Part shown: positions 9,474 to 18,949 of the stretch, piece by piece | Numbering within the stretch: the first letter of the stretch is position 1 | Layout: every line of letters starts with the position of its first letter | NCBI GenBank assembly: GCA_020161015.1 | Contig: JAIUOT010000017.1 | Coordinates: 248,001-312,000, forward strand | DNA from: Actinomycetota bacterium | Lineage (GTDB): Bacteria > Actinomycetota > Actinomycetes > Propionibacteriales > Propionibacteriaceae | Length of the DNA: 64,000 bases | Reading direction: 5' to 3' | Notes under the pieces: model-generated | The model's database searches: none | What the model was told of the DNA's origin: nothing | What the model saw: only the letters and a program-made list of their open reading frames with translations | Program-made: the position numbers and the translations under genes

Positions 9474-11068
9474 GGGGTGAGCTGGCGGGAGCCGACGAGC
9501 GTGCGCAGGAACACGATCCGCTCGCCCTTGCGCCCCGAGACGCGGGCCCAGTCGTCGGGGTTGGTCGTGTTGGGCAGTTCCTCGTTCTCGCCGATCTCGG
9601 CGGCGCAGGCCGCCAGCACGTGGTCGAGCCTCACCCCGCGCTCTCCCCCGTCGATCAGGTCCTTGATGGCCGCCTTCTTCGCGCGTCCCACGACACCGGC
9701 CAGCATGGCGCCGGAGACGAAGTCGGCCACGTACAGCACCTCGCGGTCGCCGCCGGCGTAGGTGACCTCGATGAACCGGTTCTCCTCGCTGCGGGCGTAC
9801 AGGCGGTCGACGATCGCCGTGACCAGGGCGCTGCGGAACTCCTCCGGCTCGCGGCCTCCGGTATTCAGCGGGGTCTCCGCGGTCAGGTAGCGCGCGAGGA
9901 TCTCCGCCGCGCCCTCGCGGTCGGGACGGTCGAGCTTGATCTTCACGTCCAGCCGGCCCGGACGCAGGATCGCCGGGTCGATCAGGTCCTCGCGGTTGGT
10001 GGCACCGATGACGATCACGTTCGCCAGGCCCTCCACGCCGTCGATCTCGCTGAGGAGCTGCGGCACGATCGTGGCCTCCACGTCGGAGGACACCCCGCTG
10101 CCGCGGGTGCGGAACAGCGCGTCCATCTCGTCGAAGAACACGATCACCGGGCGGCCCGACGTGGCGTGCTCCTTCGCCCGGGTGAAGATCGCGCGGATCT
10201 GGCGCTCGGTCTCGCCCACGTACTTGTCGAGCAGTTCGGGGCCCTTGATGTTGAGGAAGTGACTGCCGGCCGAGTTCGCGACCGCCTTGGCGATCATGGT
10301 CTTGCCGCAGCCCGGCGGTCCGTACAGCAGGACGCCCTTCGGCGGGCGCAGCCCGAACTCGGTGAACAGCTCGCGGTGGCGGAACGGCAGCTCGACGGCG
10401 TCCCTGATCTGCTCGATCTGCGCCCCCAGCCCGCCGATGTCGGCGTAGCTGACGTCCGGCACCTCCTCCAGCGTCAGGTCGGCGACCTCGCTGCGCGGCA
10501 CGACGGCGGACGCCAGGAGCGCCCGCCGGTCGGCGAGCAACGTCACGCCCGGACGGAGGGCCGCCACGTCGAGGGTGGCGGAGGCCAGCAGCACCACCTC
10601 GTCTCCCGACGCTCCCGCCGCCAGCAGGCGACCGTCGTCGAGCACCTCCACCAGCCGCACGGTCTCCCCCGCGGGCAGGTCGCCGACGACTCCGACGACG
10701 AGCAGGGCCTCGTTCAGCAGCACGCGCGCCCCGGGGCGCAGGACGTCCGGGTCGAGGTCGGGGCGGACCGCGCAGCGCAGCACCCGGCCCCCGGTGGCCA
10801 CGTCGACCGTCTCGTCCCCCGGCTCGAGCACGACCCCGAACGAGCTCGGCGGCGTGCCGAGCGCCTCCAGCTCCGCCCGCAGCGACACCAGGGACTCCCT
10901 GGCCTCGGCCAGCGTGGCGTTGAGCCGCTCGTTGGTGGCGGCCAGCGTCCTGGCGTCGGTCCGGGCGTCGGCCAGGCGTCGTTCGGCCAGGTCGAGGGCG
11001 CGGGCACGCGACTCCAGGAGCTCGTTCGCCCGGGCCAGCTGGCGGGCGAGCTCTGCCGGCTCAGGCAT
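9470..11068 (-). CDS. arc: AAA+ ATPase ARC (Mpa-type Pup-dependent unfoldase)
   Basis: 532 residues. A hexameric AAA+ ring that recognises Pup through an N-terminal coiled coil and unfolds pupylated proteins. In order: coiled coil (about 3-55), tandem OB domains (about 65-215), AAA domain with Walker A GPPGCGKT near residue 252, Walker B VFFDEMDA near residue 312 and a GATNRED sensor region. The C-terminus is GSRQLTP. Mycobacterial Mpa ends in a penultimate-Tyr motif that opens the 20S proteasome, and that is absent here. The start is ATG 11068 (GTG 11071 possible), overlapping the trmI stop. It ends overlapping dop. Confidence 0.93.
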   Translation of the reverse strand: MPEPAELARQLARANELLESRARALDLAERRLADARTDARTLAATNERLNATLAEARESLVSLRAELEALGTPPSSFGVVLEPGDETVDVATGGRVLRCAVRPDLDPDVLRPGARVLLNEALLVVGVVGDLPAGETVRLVEVLDDGRLLAAGASGDEVVLLASATLDVAALRPGVTLLADRRALLASAVVPRSEVADLTLEEVPDVSYADIGGLGAQIEQIRDAVELPFRHRELFTEFGLRPPKGVLLYGPPGCGKTMIAKAVANSAGSHFLNIKGPELLDKYVGETERQIRAIFTRAKEHATSGRPVIVFFDEMDALFRTRGSGVSSDVEATIVPQLLSEIDGVEGLANVIVIGATNREDLIDPAILRPGRLDVKIKLDRPDREGAAEILARYLTAETPLNTGGREPEEFRSALVTAIVDRLYARSEENRFIEVTYAGGDREVLYVADFVSGAMLAGVVGRAKKAAIKDLIDGGERGVRLDHVLAACAAEIGENEELPNTTNPDDWARVSGRKGERIVFLRTLVGSRQLTP

Positions 11069-12005
11069 CACCGGGCTCCGGGCTCACCCCCGCCGGACGC
11101 GGACCGCTGTAGTCGGGTCCGTACGCTCCGGGCGCGGGACGCCGGCGCCGCAGCGGGGCCACGACGCCCGGGGCGAGGCGTCGGCTGAAGACCAGGAAGC
11201 CGGTGTGGCCGCTGGTGCCGTGGCCCGGGCGGATCGCCAGGCCCTCGGCGTGCCACTCCCGCGCGGAGTACTCCCTGGCGTCCGGCTCGGTGAACCCGCC
11301 GTGGGCGCGCAGGGTGTCCATGGTGCGCCCGAGCTGGGTGGTGGTGGCCACGTAGCAGCACAGCAGCCCGCCGGGTTCGAGCACGCGGGCGACGGCGTCC
11401 ACGCACTCCCACGGCGCCAGCATGTCGAGCACGACACGGTCGACCGGCTCCGGCCGGAGGTCGGTGACCAGGTCGCCGATACGGAGGGTCCACGCCGGGT
11501 GTTCGGCGCCGAAGAAGGCGGTGACGTTCTTCTTCGCGATGGCCGCGAAGTCCGGCCGCCGCTCGTAGGAGTACAGGCGGCCGGTGGTGCCGATCGCCCG
11601 CAGCAGGAAGATGCTCAGCGCGCCCGAACCGGCGCCGGCCTCGAGCACCCGCGCCCCGGGGAAGATGTCGGTCTGCACCAGGATGTGCGCGGCGTCCTTG
11701 GGGTAGACCACCGTCGCGCCGCGGGGCATCGTGACGGTGAACTCCTCCAGCAGGGCACGAAAGGCCAGGTAGGCCACCCCGCCGGCCGACATCACGACGC
11801 TGCCCTCCGGCATGCCGATCAGGTCGTCGTGGCTGATGCCGCCCTTGGTCGTGTGGAACACCCCGCCGGGCACGAGCAGCACGGAGTGCCGGCGCCCCTT
11901 CGGGTCGCTGAGCGTCACCCGCTCGCCCGCAGCGAGCGGCCCGGTGCGGACCCCGCTCGGCTCGCGGTGCGTGGTGGCCTCCGGGGCCGCCGTCAGGTCA
12001 TCCAT
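11061..12005 (-). CDS. trmI: tRNA (adenine-58-N1)-methyltransferase TrmI
   Basis: About 314 residues. A SAM-dependent enzyme that makes m1A58 in the T-loop of tRNAs. The N-terminal beta domain carries [20 protein letters not shown], followed by the SAM motif [27 protein letters not shown] and DMLAPWECV, all typical of the TrmI family. This gene commonly precedes arc in actinobacteria, and it does so here with overlapping ends. The ATG at 12005 overlaps the stop of the upstream lipoprotein gene. An upstream GTG (12038) in the same frame is less likely because the family normally begins near the chosen ATG. Confidence 0.92.
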   Translation of the reverse strand: MDDLTAAPEATTHREPSGVRTGPLAAGERVTLSDPKGRRHSVLLVPGGVFHTTKGGISHDDLIGMPEGSVVMSAGGVAYLAFRALLEEFTVTMPRGATVVYPKDAAHILVQTDIFPGARVLEAGAGSGALSIFLLRAIGTTGRLYSYERRPDFAAIAKKNVTAFFGAEHPAWTLRIGDLVTDLRPEPVDRVVLDMLAPWECVDAVARVLEPGGLLCCYVATTTQLGRTMDTLRAHGGFTEPDAREYSAREWHAEGLAIRPGHGTSGHTGFLVFSRRLAPGVVAPLRRRRPAPGAYGPDYSGPRPAGVSPEPGDA

Positions 12006-13506
12006 TGGTGAGTCCCCACAATCCGAGCACTTGTCCACTGCCGAACGGCTCGCCGACCATGGTCACTCCCTTCGCCACGAACATGATGCCGTCGGACTGC
12101 GAGATCGGCAGCACGGTGTTGTCGGCCGCGGCCTGCTGCTGGATCTCGGTCAGCGCAGCGGTGCGCGCCGTGCCACTGGTGATCCGCGCGCGCTGGCCGA
12201 GCATCTCCAGCTTGCTGCGGCTGCCCGGCAGCGGGTCGGCGAGGTAGCGCTGGAGCCAGCCGGTGGCGTTGTTCACCCAGGCCGGACGGTCGGTGAGGTA
12301 CAGGTCGGCGTCCCTGGTGGTGACGAGCCGGACGCTCACCCCGTCCAGCTCCTCGATGCGGTCGCGCAGCAGGCTGGCCAGGTCGGCGTGCCCGGGGGCG
12401 GTGCGGCTGTAGCCGAGGGTCAGGTTGGTGCGGCCCTCGCCGAGCTTCGGCAGGCGCGGGCGTCCGCCGAGGTCGAACGACGACGCGTGGTCCTCCACGC
12501 CCACCGGGACGATCGAGTCCAGCGTCCGGTCGCCCTGCAGCGCCTTGGCGACGCCCTCGCGCAGCTTGGCGTCCTTGCGCAGGGGGGACGCGGGGTTCCA
12601 GACCAGCTGCGCGACCCGCAGGCCCGGCAGCGGGAGGCGGGAGAAGCCGCTCTCTGTCGTCTTGTCCGGGCCACCGGCGATCTTGTCGGTCACGCGCTGG
12701 AGCGCGGCGTTGTCGAGGCTTCGCCACACCACCTCCGCGGTGGCCTTGTCGATGGCCTCCTCCGCCGCCACCGAGTCCGGGACGATCTGGAGTCTCAGCG
12801 CCGCGAGGAGCCCCTTCTTCGGCCCGACGTACTTCTCGAAGCGGGTGAAGGTCGCCGCGTCGGGGTCGAGGGCGTTGACCTGGTAGGGGCCGGACCCGAC
12901 GGGGAGCGTCTCCAGCGGCAGCGCGGTGTCGGGGTCGAACGTCCCGGCGTCCACGATGGACGCCGCCTGCCCGGCCAGCGCGTACCCGAACTGGTTGTCC
13001 GGCCAGGAGAGCTGGAAGCGCACCGTGTGCGCGTCCGGGACGTCGATCCGCTTGAGGGCCGACAGCAGCCCGACCGAGGAGCCGGGGGTGTCCATGCGCA
13101 GCGCGCGCTGGATGCTGAACTTCACGTCCGTGGCGTCGAGCACGTCGCCGTTGTGGAAGAACAGCTCCTCCGGCAGCGTGCACTCGTAGGTGAGCGTGGA
13201 CGTGAACAGGCAGTCGGTGGCCGCGTCCGGCTTCAGCTCGCCGGATTCCGGCAGCACCACCATCAGCCGCTGGTAGATGCTCGTGACCAGGATCGAGTCG
13301 GTGTCCGCGGTGGCGACCGCCGGATCGGCCGTGGTCATCTGGCCGGTGGTGATCACCGTGAAGGGACGAGGGGTCGGGCTCGGCGTCGGGGTGAGGGTCG
13401 GCTCGACGGCCGGGGGCGTGCAGGCAGCCAGCACGCAGAGGGAGCCGGCGAGCAGGAGCGCCAGCCGGCGCCGGGGTGCGCGAGAGGGGTGGTGGTCAGC
13501 GCGCAT
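11998..13506 (-). CDS. Family-5 extracellular solute-binding lipoprotein
   Basis: 502 residues. A signal peptide ends in lipobox LAAC with Cys29, followed by a Pro/Thr-rich linker. The body has the peptide/nickel-type (SBP_bac_5) layout: ATADTDSILVTSIYQRLM, then FHNGDVLDATDVKFSIQRAL (the conserved W/F-x-DG-P/D-xTAxDV-like segment) near residue 120, and PVGSGPYQV near residue 200. It would bind peptides or another oligomeric ligand outside the cell. No permease or ATPase gene lies beside it, so it is an orphan binding protein. Its start overlaps the end of metH by 11 bp and its end overlaps trmI, which suggests co-transcription with both. Confidence 0.82.
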   Translation of the reverse strand: MRADHHPSRAPRRRLALLLAGSLCVLAACTPPAVEPTLTPTPSPTPRPFTVITTGQMTTADPAVATADTDSILVTSIYQRLMVVLPESGELKPDAATDCLFTSTLTYECTLPEELFFHNGDVLDATDVKFSIQRALRMDTPGSSVGLLSALKRIDVPDAHTVRFQLSWPDNQFGYALAGQAASIVDAGTFDPDTALPLETLPVGSGPYQVNALDPDAATFTRFEKYVGPKKGLLAALRLQIVPDSVAAEEAIDKATAEVVWRSLDNAALQRVTDKIAGGPDKTTESGFSRLPLPGLRVAQLVWNPASPLRKDAKLREGVAKALQGDRTLDSIVPVGVEDHASSFDLGGRPRLPKLGEGRTNLTLGYSRTAPGHADLASLLRDRIEELDGVSVRLVTTRDADLYLTDRPAWVNNATGWLQRYLADPLPGSRSKLEMLGQRARITSGTARTAALTEIQQQAAADNTVLPISQSDGIMFVAKGVTMVGEPFGSGQVLGLWGLTNG

Positions 13507-16500
13507 TGAAGTACTTGGCCTCCTGGTGGTGCACGACGAGCGCGTCCGTGGACTGCTCGGGGTGGAGCTGAAGTTCCTCGCTCAATTGCACACCGATCCG
13601 CTCCGGCCGGAGCAGGGTGACCAGCTTTGCCCGGTCCGCCAGGTCGGGACAGGCGGGATAGCCGAACGAGTAGCGCGACCCGCGGTAGGCCTGGTCGCGG
13701 ATCATCGCGTCCACGTCGCCGTCCCCGCCGAGGCCGAGCTCCGCGCGCACGCGGGCGTGCCAGTACTCCGCGAGCGCCTCGGTGAGCTGGACGCTCAGCC
13801 CGTGCAGCTCGAGGTAGTCCCGGTAGGCGTCAGCGGCGAAGAGCTTCGCGGTCGCCTCCGCCACCACCGAGCCCATGGTCACCAGCTGGAGCGCGATCAC
13901 GTCCGGCCCGAGGTCGGCGGCCTCCCGGGCGTCGCGGAAGAAGTCGGCCAGGCACAGCCGGCGGTCGCGGGTCTGGCGCGGGAAGTCGAAGCGGGTCACC
14001 TCCCGCGACGGGTCCTCCGGGTCGCCCAGGATGAGCGTGTTGCCCTCGGAGTGGCAGGGCCAGTAGCCGTAGACGACCGCAGGCTCCACCAGCGAGTCGG
14101 TGTGCAGGCGGTCGAGCCAGTAGCGCAGCCGGGGACGCCCTTCGGTCTCCACCATCTCCTCGTAGCTCGGCCCGCCGGAGGCGCCGCGCAGGCCCCACTG
14201 CCCCATGAACGTGGCGCGCTCGTCGAGCCAGCCCGAGATGTCGGCGAGCTTCAGGCCCTTGACGACCCGGCTGCCGAGGAACGGCGGGGTCGGCACTGGC
14301 CCGCCGCGCGCGACGTCCGACCGGCCGGCCGGCGCCTCGTCCGGCTCGTCCGCGGACGCACGCGGCTTCGCCACCACCCTGCGGCGCCGGGGCTCGGGGA
14401 GGGCCGCGCCCGGCTCGCCCCGCTTCACCGCCACGACCTTCTCCATCAGCGACAGCCCCTCGAACGCGTCCCGCGCGTAGCGCACCTCGCCGTGGTAGAG
14501 GTCGTTCAGGTCCTCCTCGACGAAGGCGCGGGTCAGGGCCGCGCCACCGAGCAGCACGGGGAACTCGCTGAGCCCCCGGCTGTTGAGCTCCTGGAGGTTG
14601 TCCCGCATGACGACGGTCGACTTCACCAGGAGGCCGGACATGCCGATCGCGTCCGCCTTGTGCACCAGGGCCGCCTCGATGATCGCGCTGACCGGCTGCT
14701 TGATGCCCAGGTTCACCACGGTGTAGCCGTTGTTGGTGAGGATGATGTCCACCAGGTTCTTCCCGATGTCGTGGACGTCGCCCTTCACGGTGGCGATCAC
14801 GATCGTGCCCTTGCCTCCGGCGTCCGCCTTGTCCAGGTGGGGCTCGAGGTAGCGGACGCAGGACTTCATCACCTCCGCGGAGGCGAGCACGAACGGCAGC
14901 TGCATCTGTCCGGAGCCGAACAGTTCGCCGACCACCTTCATGCCGGCGAGCAGGTCGTCGTTGATGATGTCGAGGGCCGGCGTGGTCTCCAGCGCCTCGT
15001 CGAGGTCGGCCTCCAGACCCTTGGCGTCGCCGTCGATGATCCGGCGCTGCAGCCGCTCGTTGACGGGCAGCGCGGCCAGCTCCGCGGCCCGCGCCTCCTT
15101 CGTCGAGGTCGTGGTGACGCCCTCGAACAGCTCGAGGAACCGGGTGAGCGGGTCGTAGCCGTCGCTGCGCCGGTCGTAGACGAGGTCCTCGGCCACCCGG
15201 CGCTGCTCCTCGGGAATGCGCGAGATCGGGACGATGCGCGCGGCCGGCACGATGGCCGAGTCCAGGCCCGCCTCGACGCACTCGTGCAGGAACACCGAGT
15301 TCAGCACCTGGCGCGCGGCGGGGTTCAGTCCGAACGACACGTTGGAGACGCCGAGGGTGGTGTGCACCCCGGGGTGGGCTGTGGTCAGCCGGCGGATCGC
15401 CTCGATAGTCTCGATCGCGTCGCGGCGGGTCTCCTCCTGGCCGGTGGCGATCGGGAAGGTCAGGCAGTCGACGATGATGTCCTCGATCGCCAGCCCCCAC
15501 TCGCCGGTCAGGGCGGCGATGAGCCGCTCGGCGACGCGGACCTTCCAGTCCGCCGTCCGGGCCTGGCCCTCCTCGTCGATGGTCAGCGCGACCACGACCG
15601 CGCCGTGCTCCTTCACCAGCGGCATCACCTGGGCGAAGCGCGAGGACGGGCCGTCGCCGTCCTCGTAGTTCACCGAGTTGATCGCGCAGCGCCCGCCGAG
15701 GCGCTCCAGCCCGGCGCGCAGCACGGCCGGCTCCGTGGAGTCGAGCATGATCGGCAGCGACACCCCGGTGCCGATCCGGGACGCCAGTTCGGCCATGTCG
15801 GCCACGCCGTCGCGTCCCACGTAGTCGACGCACAGGTCGAGCAGGTGGGCGCCGTCGCGGCTCTGCTGCTTGGCGATGTCGAGGCAGTCGCCCCAGTTCT
15901 CGGCCAGCATGGCCTCCCGGAAGGCCTTCGAGCCGTTCGCGTTCGTGCGCTCACCGATCGACAGGTAGGCGGTGTCCTGGCGCAGCGGGACCTCCGCGTA
16001 CAGCGACGACACCGCGTCCACGCGCTCGGGGGTGCGCCGGGAGGGCGTCCGTCCGTGCACGGCCTGCGCCAGCAGCGAGATGTGCGCCGGGGTGGTGCCA
16101 CAGCAGCCGCCGACCAGGCCGAGCCCGAACTCGGCGGTGTACTGCTCGACGTAGCGGACGAACTCCTCGGGTCCCATCGGGTATCGGGCGCCCTCGGGGG
16201 TGAGCTCGGGCAGGCCGGCGTTCGGCATGCACACCAGCGGGATCCCCGCGTGCCGTGACAGGTGCCGCAGGTGCTCGCTCATCTCGGTCGGGCCGGTGCC
16301 GCAGTTGAGGCCGATCGCGTCGATGCCCAGCGGCTCGAGGGCGGTCAGCGCCGCGCCGATCTCACTGCCCAGCAGCATGCTGCCGGAGGTCTCGACGGTG
16401 ACGTTGACGAACACCGGCAGGTCGACGCCGGCCGCCTCCCGCGCGCGCCGGACGCCGTTGACCGCGGCACGGGCCTGCAGGAGGTCCTGGCACGTCTCCA

Positions 16501-16969
16501 CCTGGAAGCCGTCGACGCCGCCGGCGATCATCGCCTCCGCCTGCTGCTGGTAGGCGTCCCGCAGCCGGGCGTAGGTGGTGTGCCCCAGGCTGGGCAGCTT
16601 CGTTCCCGGGCCCATGCTGCCGAGCACGTAGCGGGGACGTTCCGGCGTGGACGCCGCGTCGGCCGCGGCGCGCGCGATGCGGGCCCCCGCCCCCGCCAGC
16701 TCCGCGATCCGCTCGGGGATGTCGTACTCCCCCAGCGCCGACAGGTTCGCGCCGAAGGTGTTGGTCTCGATGCAGTCGGCGCCGGCGTCCAGGTAGGCGG
16801 CGTGGATCGCCCCCACCACGTCGGGACGCGTCACGTTCAGGATCTCGTTGCAGCCCTCGAGTCCCTCGAAGTCGGACAGGCCGAGGTCGTACCCCTGCAG
16901 CATCGTGCCCATGCCCCCGTCCGCCACGAGGACGCGGGTCGCCAGGGCCGTGCGCAGATCGCGGGTCAT
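13496..16969 (-). CDS. metH: Cobalamin-dependent methionine synthase
   Basis: 1157 residues. Transfers the methyl group of 5-methyl-THF to homocysteine through methylcobalamin. Domains in order: homocysteine-binding barrel with zinc ligands in GLNCGTGP (about 220) and GGCCGTTP (about 290); pterin-binding barrel with SIGERTNANGSKAF (about 340); B12-binding domain with DVHDIGKN (about 730), whose His is the lower axial cobalt ligand; and a C-terminal reactivation domain with RYSFGYPACPD for SAM-dependent rescue. The length is near that of E. coli MetH. It is probably leaderless. No cobalamin riboswitch fits in the 38-bp gap upstream. It overlaps the SBP gene and appears to head the run that ends with cmk. 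Confidence 0.96.
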   Translation of the reverse strand: MTRDLRTALATRVLVADGGMGTMLQGYDLGLSDFEGLEGCNEILNVTRPDVVGAIHAAYLDAGADCIETNTFGANLSALGEYDIPERIAELAGAGARIARAAADAASTPERPRYVLGSMGPGTKLPSLGHTTYARLRDAYQQQAEAMIAGGVDGFQVETCQDLLQARAAVNGVRRAREAAGVDLPVFVNVTVETSGSMLLGSEIGAALTALEPLGIDAIGLNCGTGPTEMSEHLRHLSRHAGIPLVCMPNAGLPELTPEGARYPMGPEEFVRYVEQYTAEFGLGLVGGCCGTTPAHISLLAQAVHGRTPSRRTPERVDAVSSLYAEVPLRQDTAYLSIGERTNANGSKAFREAMLAENWGDCLDIAKQQSRDGAHLLDLCVDYVGRDGVADMAELASRIGTGVSLPIMLDSTEPAVLRAGLERLGGRCAINSVNYEDGDGPSSRFAQVMPLVKEHGAVVVALTIDEEGQARTADWKVRVAERLIAALTGEWGLAIEDIIVDCLTFPIATGQEETRRDAIETIEAIRRLTTAHPGVHTTLGVSNVSFGLNPAARQVLNSVFLHECVEAGLDSAIVPAARIVPISRIPEEQRRVAEDLVYDRRSDGYDPLTRFLELFEGVTTTSTKEARAAELAALPVNERLQRRIIDGDAKGLEADLDEALETTPALDIINDDLLAGMKVVGELFGSGQMQLPFVLASAEVMKSCVRYLEPHLDKADAGGKGTIVIATVKGDVHDIGKNLVDIILTNNGYTVVNLGIKQPVSAIIEAALVHKADAIGMSGLLVKSTVVMRDNLQELNSRGLSEFPVLLGGAALTRAFVEEDLNDLYHGEVRYARDAFEGLSLMEKVVAVKRGEPGAALPEPRRRRVVAKPRASADEPDEAPAGRSDVARGGPVPTPPFLGSRVVKGLKLADISGWLDERATFMGQWGLRGASGGPSYEEMVETEGRPRLRYWLDRLHTDSLVEPAVVYGYWPCHSEGNTLILGDPEDPSREVTRFDFPRQTRDRRLCLADFFRDAREAADLGPDVIALQLVTMGSVVAEATAKLFAADAYRDYLELHGLSVQLTEALAEYWHARVRAELGLGGDGDVDAMIRDQAYRGSRYSFGYPACPDLADRAKLVTLLRPERIGVQLSEELQLHPEQSTDALVVHHQEAKYFNAR

Positions 16970-16976
16970 GGGGAGC

Positions 16977-16982
16977 AGAATA
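16977..16982 (-). promoter_or_regulatory. -10 box for leaderless metH
   Basis: TATTCT on the minus strand is followed by exactly 7 nt (GCTCCCC) and the metH ATG, so transcription should begin at or next to the start codon. No Shine-Dalgarno sequence is present. Confidence 0.5.
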
Positions 16983-16994
16983 GGCGAGTCGGCC

Positions 16995-17000
16995 TACAGT
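16995..17000 (+). promoter_or_regulatory. -10 box for leaderless PAC2 gene
   Basis: TACAGT is followed by 7 nt (GGTCGCC) and ATG at 17008, the same geometry as the divergent metH promoter 13 bp away. The two promoters share a 38-bp intergenic region. Confidence 0.45.
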
Positions 17001-17007
17001 GGTCGCC

Positions 17008-17847
17008 ATGGCAGAGGCTCGTGGGCTCAGGGGGCTGCGGAATCCCGCCGTGATCGCGGCGTTCGGCGGCTGGAACGACGCCGGTGAGGCGGCCAGCGGG
17101 GTGATCGACCACCTGGTCGACCACTACAAGGCCGACCTCGAGTTCGCGATCGACCCTGAGGACTTCTACGACTTCCAGGTGAACCGCCCGACCTCCCGGC
17201 TGGTCGACGGCATCCGCACCATCGAGTGGCCGACCACGGAGGTGCTCGTGGCCCACCTGCCCGAGCGCGACCTGGTGCTGATCGGGGGCCCCGAACCGAA
17301 CTTCCACTGGCAGGACTACGTCTCCCGCCTGCTGTCGATGCTGCGCTCGGTGCAGCCCGAGGTGGTGGTGCTCCTCGGCGCGCTGCTCACCGACGCGCCG
17401 CACAGCCGTCCGGTGCCGGTGAGCGGCACGGCCAGCAGCCAGGGGCTCGCCGACGAGCTGGGCCTCGAGCTGTCCGACTACGAGGGGCCGACCGGGATCG
17501 TCGGCGTGCTGTCCTACGAGTGCGACCGGGCGGGGTTCCCCGTGGTGTCGCTGTGGGCGTCCGTGCCGCACTACGTCGCCGAGCCGCCCAACCCGAAGGC
17601 GACGCTCGCGCTGCTGGTGCGCCTGGAAGACGTGCTCAACCTGCCGCTCGACCCCGGCGATCTCGCCACCGAGTCCGCGCAGTGGGTGGAGCAGGTGGAC
17701 GAGCTCGTCGCCGACGACCCCGACATCGCCAACTACGTCAGCGCACTGGAGGAACGCAGGGACGAGGCCACCCCTGCACCTAGCGGGGACGTGATCGCCG
17801 CGGAGTTCGAGCGGTACCTCAGGCGTCGCGATCGGCGGCGCGGCTGA
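17008..17847 (+). CDS. PAC2 family protein
   Basis: 279 residues of the PAC2 (proteasome assembly chaperone-like) fold, common as one or two conserved copies in actinobacteria. Visible: AAFGGWNDAGEAASGVIDHL near residue 17, GGPEPNFHWQDY near residue 95, GALLTDAPHSRPVPVSGTAS near residue 127 and SVPHYVAEPPNPKATLALL near residue 187. Biochemical role unknown. The family name comes from a eukaryotic fold relative and is not evidence for a proteasome here. The ATG at 17008 is chosen because of the -10 box 7 nt upstream. GTG 16999 is an alternative. The last 29 bp overlap the end of the yrdB-like gene. Confidence 0.88.
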   Translation: MAEARGLRGLRNPAVIAAFGGWNDAGEAASGVIDHLVDHYKADLEFAIDPEDFYDFQVNRPTSRLVDGIRTIEWPTTEVLVAHLPERDLVLIGGPEPNFHWQDYVSRLLSMLRSVQPEVVVLLGALLTDAPHSRPVPVSGTASSQGLADELGLELSDYEGPTGIVGVLSYECDRAGFPVVSLWASVPHYVAEPPNPKATLALLVRLEDVLNLPLDPGDLATESAQWVEQVDELVADDPDIANYVSALEERRDEATPAPSGDVIAAEFERYLRRRDRRRG

Positions 17848-18196
17848 GCGCGGCCACCCTCTGGCCCGCCTGCTCCCGGTCGAGCCGGTACTGGAGGACC
17901 TCCACCGACACCGCCGCCACCGCGAAGGTCACCCCGGCCCATTCCGCGACGACCCACAGCACCTCCGCCGCGAACAGGTAGGTCAGCACCTTGCAGGTGA
18001 GCCGCCACGCTGCGGGCAGGGGCCAGCGGGCCCGGGGCAGCACGGCGGACGCCCACAGGAACACGAAGCCGGCGAACACGGCGGACACGGCGAGCCAGGC
18101 GGCCCATCCGTCGAAGAGGAGCAGGAGAGAGCCGGCGATGGCGGCCCACGCGATGACCTCGATGACGGTGGCTGCGGCGAAGATGGCGGTCTTCAC
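17819..18196 (-). CDS. YrdB-like DUF2568 membrane protein
   Basis: A 125-residue integral membrane protein with about four hydrophobic helices, near residues 4-30, 32-55, 66-83 and 86-105, followed by a charged C-terminal tail. The pattern matches the YrdB/DUF2568 family of small membrane proteins with no known function. The start is GTG at 18196, with GGAGG nine bases upstream. It is a single gene convergent with the PAC2 gene and overlaps it by 29 bp. Confidence 0.72.
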   Translation of the reverse strand: MKTAIFAAATVIEVIAWAAIAGSLLLLFDGWAAWLAVSAVFAGFVFLWASAVLPRARWPLPAAWRLTCKVLTYLFAAEVLWVVAEWAGVTFAVAAVSVEVLQYRLDREQAGQRVAALSRAADRDA

Positions 18197-18270
18197 GTGG
18201 TGAATCCTCCCAGCCCGGGTGGCGCGGCGATAAGTTCCCGTGCGGGTGTCACCCGGGTGGAGAGTCGGGC

Positions 18271-18942
18271 TCAGGCCCGGTGTGCCGCTGCGTCCTCGGC
18301 CTGCGCCTTCAGGGCGCGCACCACGGCGTCAGGATCGTCGGCGCGGTAGACCGCGGAACCCGCCACGAACGTGTCGGCGCCGGCCTCCACGCACCGCTCG
18401 ATCGTCTGCTCGGAGATGCCCCCGTCCACCTGGAGCCAGATGTCGCCGCCGTGGGCGTCCAGCAGGGCGCGGGTGCGTCGGATCTTGGGCAGCATCACGT
18501 CCAGGAAGGACTGGCCGCCGAACCCGGGCTCGACGGTCATCAGCAGCACCATGTCGAGTTCGGGCAGCAGGTCGGCGTAGGGCTCGATGGGGGTGGCGGG
18601 ACGCAGTCCCATGGACGCCCGGGCGCCGAGTGCGCGGAGCTCCCGCGACAGCTTCACCGGAGCGTCGGAGGCCTCGACGTGGAACGTGACCGACTCCGCC
18701 CCGGCCTCCGCGTACCCGGGGGCCCAGCGGTCCACCTCGGCGATCATCAGGTGGATGTCGAGCAGCTTGTCGGTGCCGGCGCGGACGCACTCCACCATCG
18801 GCAGGCCGAAGGTGAGGTTCGGCACGAACCGGTTGTCCATGACGTCCAGATGCACGCCGTCGGCGCTCGGGATCCGGGCGATCTCCGCGTTGAGGTCGGC
18901 GAGGTTCGCATTCAGGATGCTCGGCGTGATTCGGATACCCAC
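18271..18942 (-). CDS. rpe: Ribulose-phosphate 3-epimerase
   Basis: 223 residues. Interconverts ribulose-5-phosphate and xylulose-5-phosphate in the pentose phosphate pathway. A TIM barrel starting with [13 protein letters not shown]. Metal and catalytic residues are in [18 protein letters not shown] (about 31-48), [15 protein letters not shown] (phosphate loop, about 140) and QVDGGI (about 173). The GTG start has no Shine-Dalgarno sequence but a TANNNT box 7 nt upstream. The gene lies 10 bp after rsmB, a common actinobacterial order. Confidence 0.95.
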   Translation of the reverse strand: MGIRITPSILNANLADLNAEIARIPSADGVHLDVMDNRFVPNLTFGLPMVECVRAGTDKLLDIHLMIAEVDRWAPGYAEAGAESVTFHVEASDAPVKLSRELRALGARASMGLRPATPIEPYADLLPELDMVLLMTVEPGFGGQSFLDVMLPKIRRTRALLDAHGGDIWLQVDGGISEQTIERCVEAGADTFVAGSAVYRADDPDAVVRALKAQAEDAAAHRA

Positions 18943-18949
18943 GGGCCGA

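Noticed and set aside
13277-16258. A 993-codon open frame on the plus strand opposite metH, and a similar 998-codon one opposite carB (30669-33665)
   Set aside because: Composition is Arg/Gly/His/Val-rich and lacks any domain. These are mirror frames produced by high-GC third codon positions of genuine minus-strand genes.
16970-17007. A cobalamin riboswitch in front of metH
   Set aside because: The divergent gap is only 38 bp, too short for the aptamer, and the promoter appears leaderless.
17008-17847. Reading the PAC2 protein as evidence for a proteasome
   Set aside because: PAC2 proteins are widespread in bacteria without proteasomes. The name reflects a eukaryotic fold relative only.
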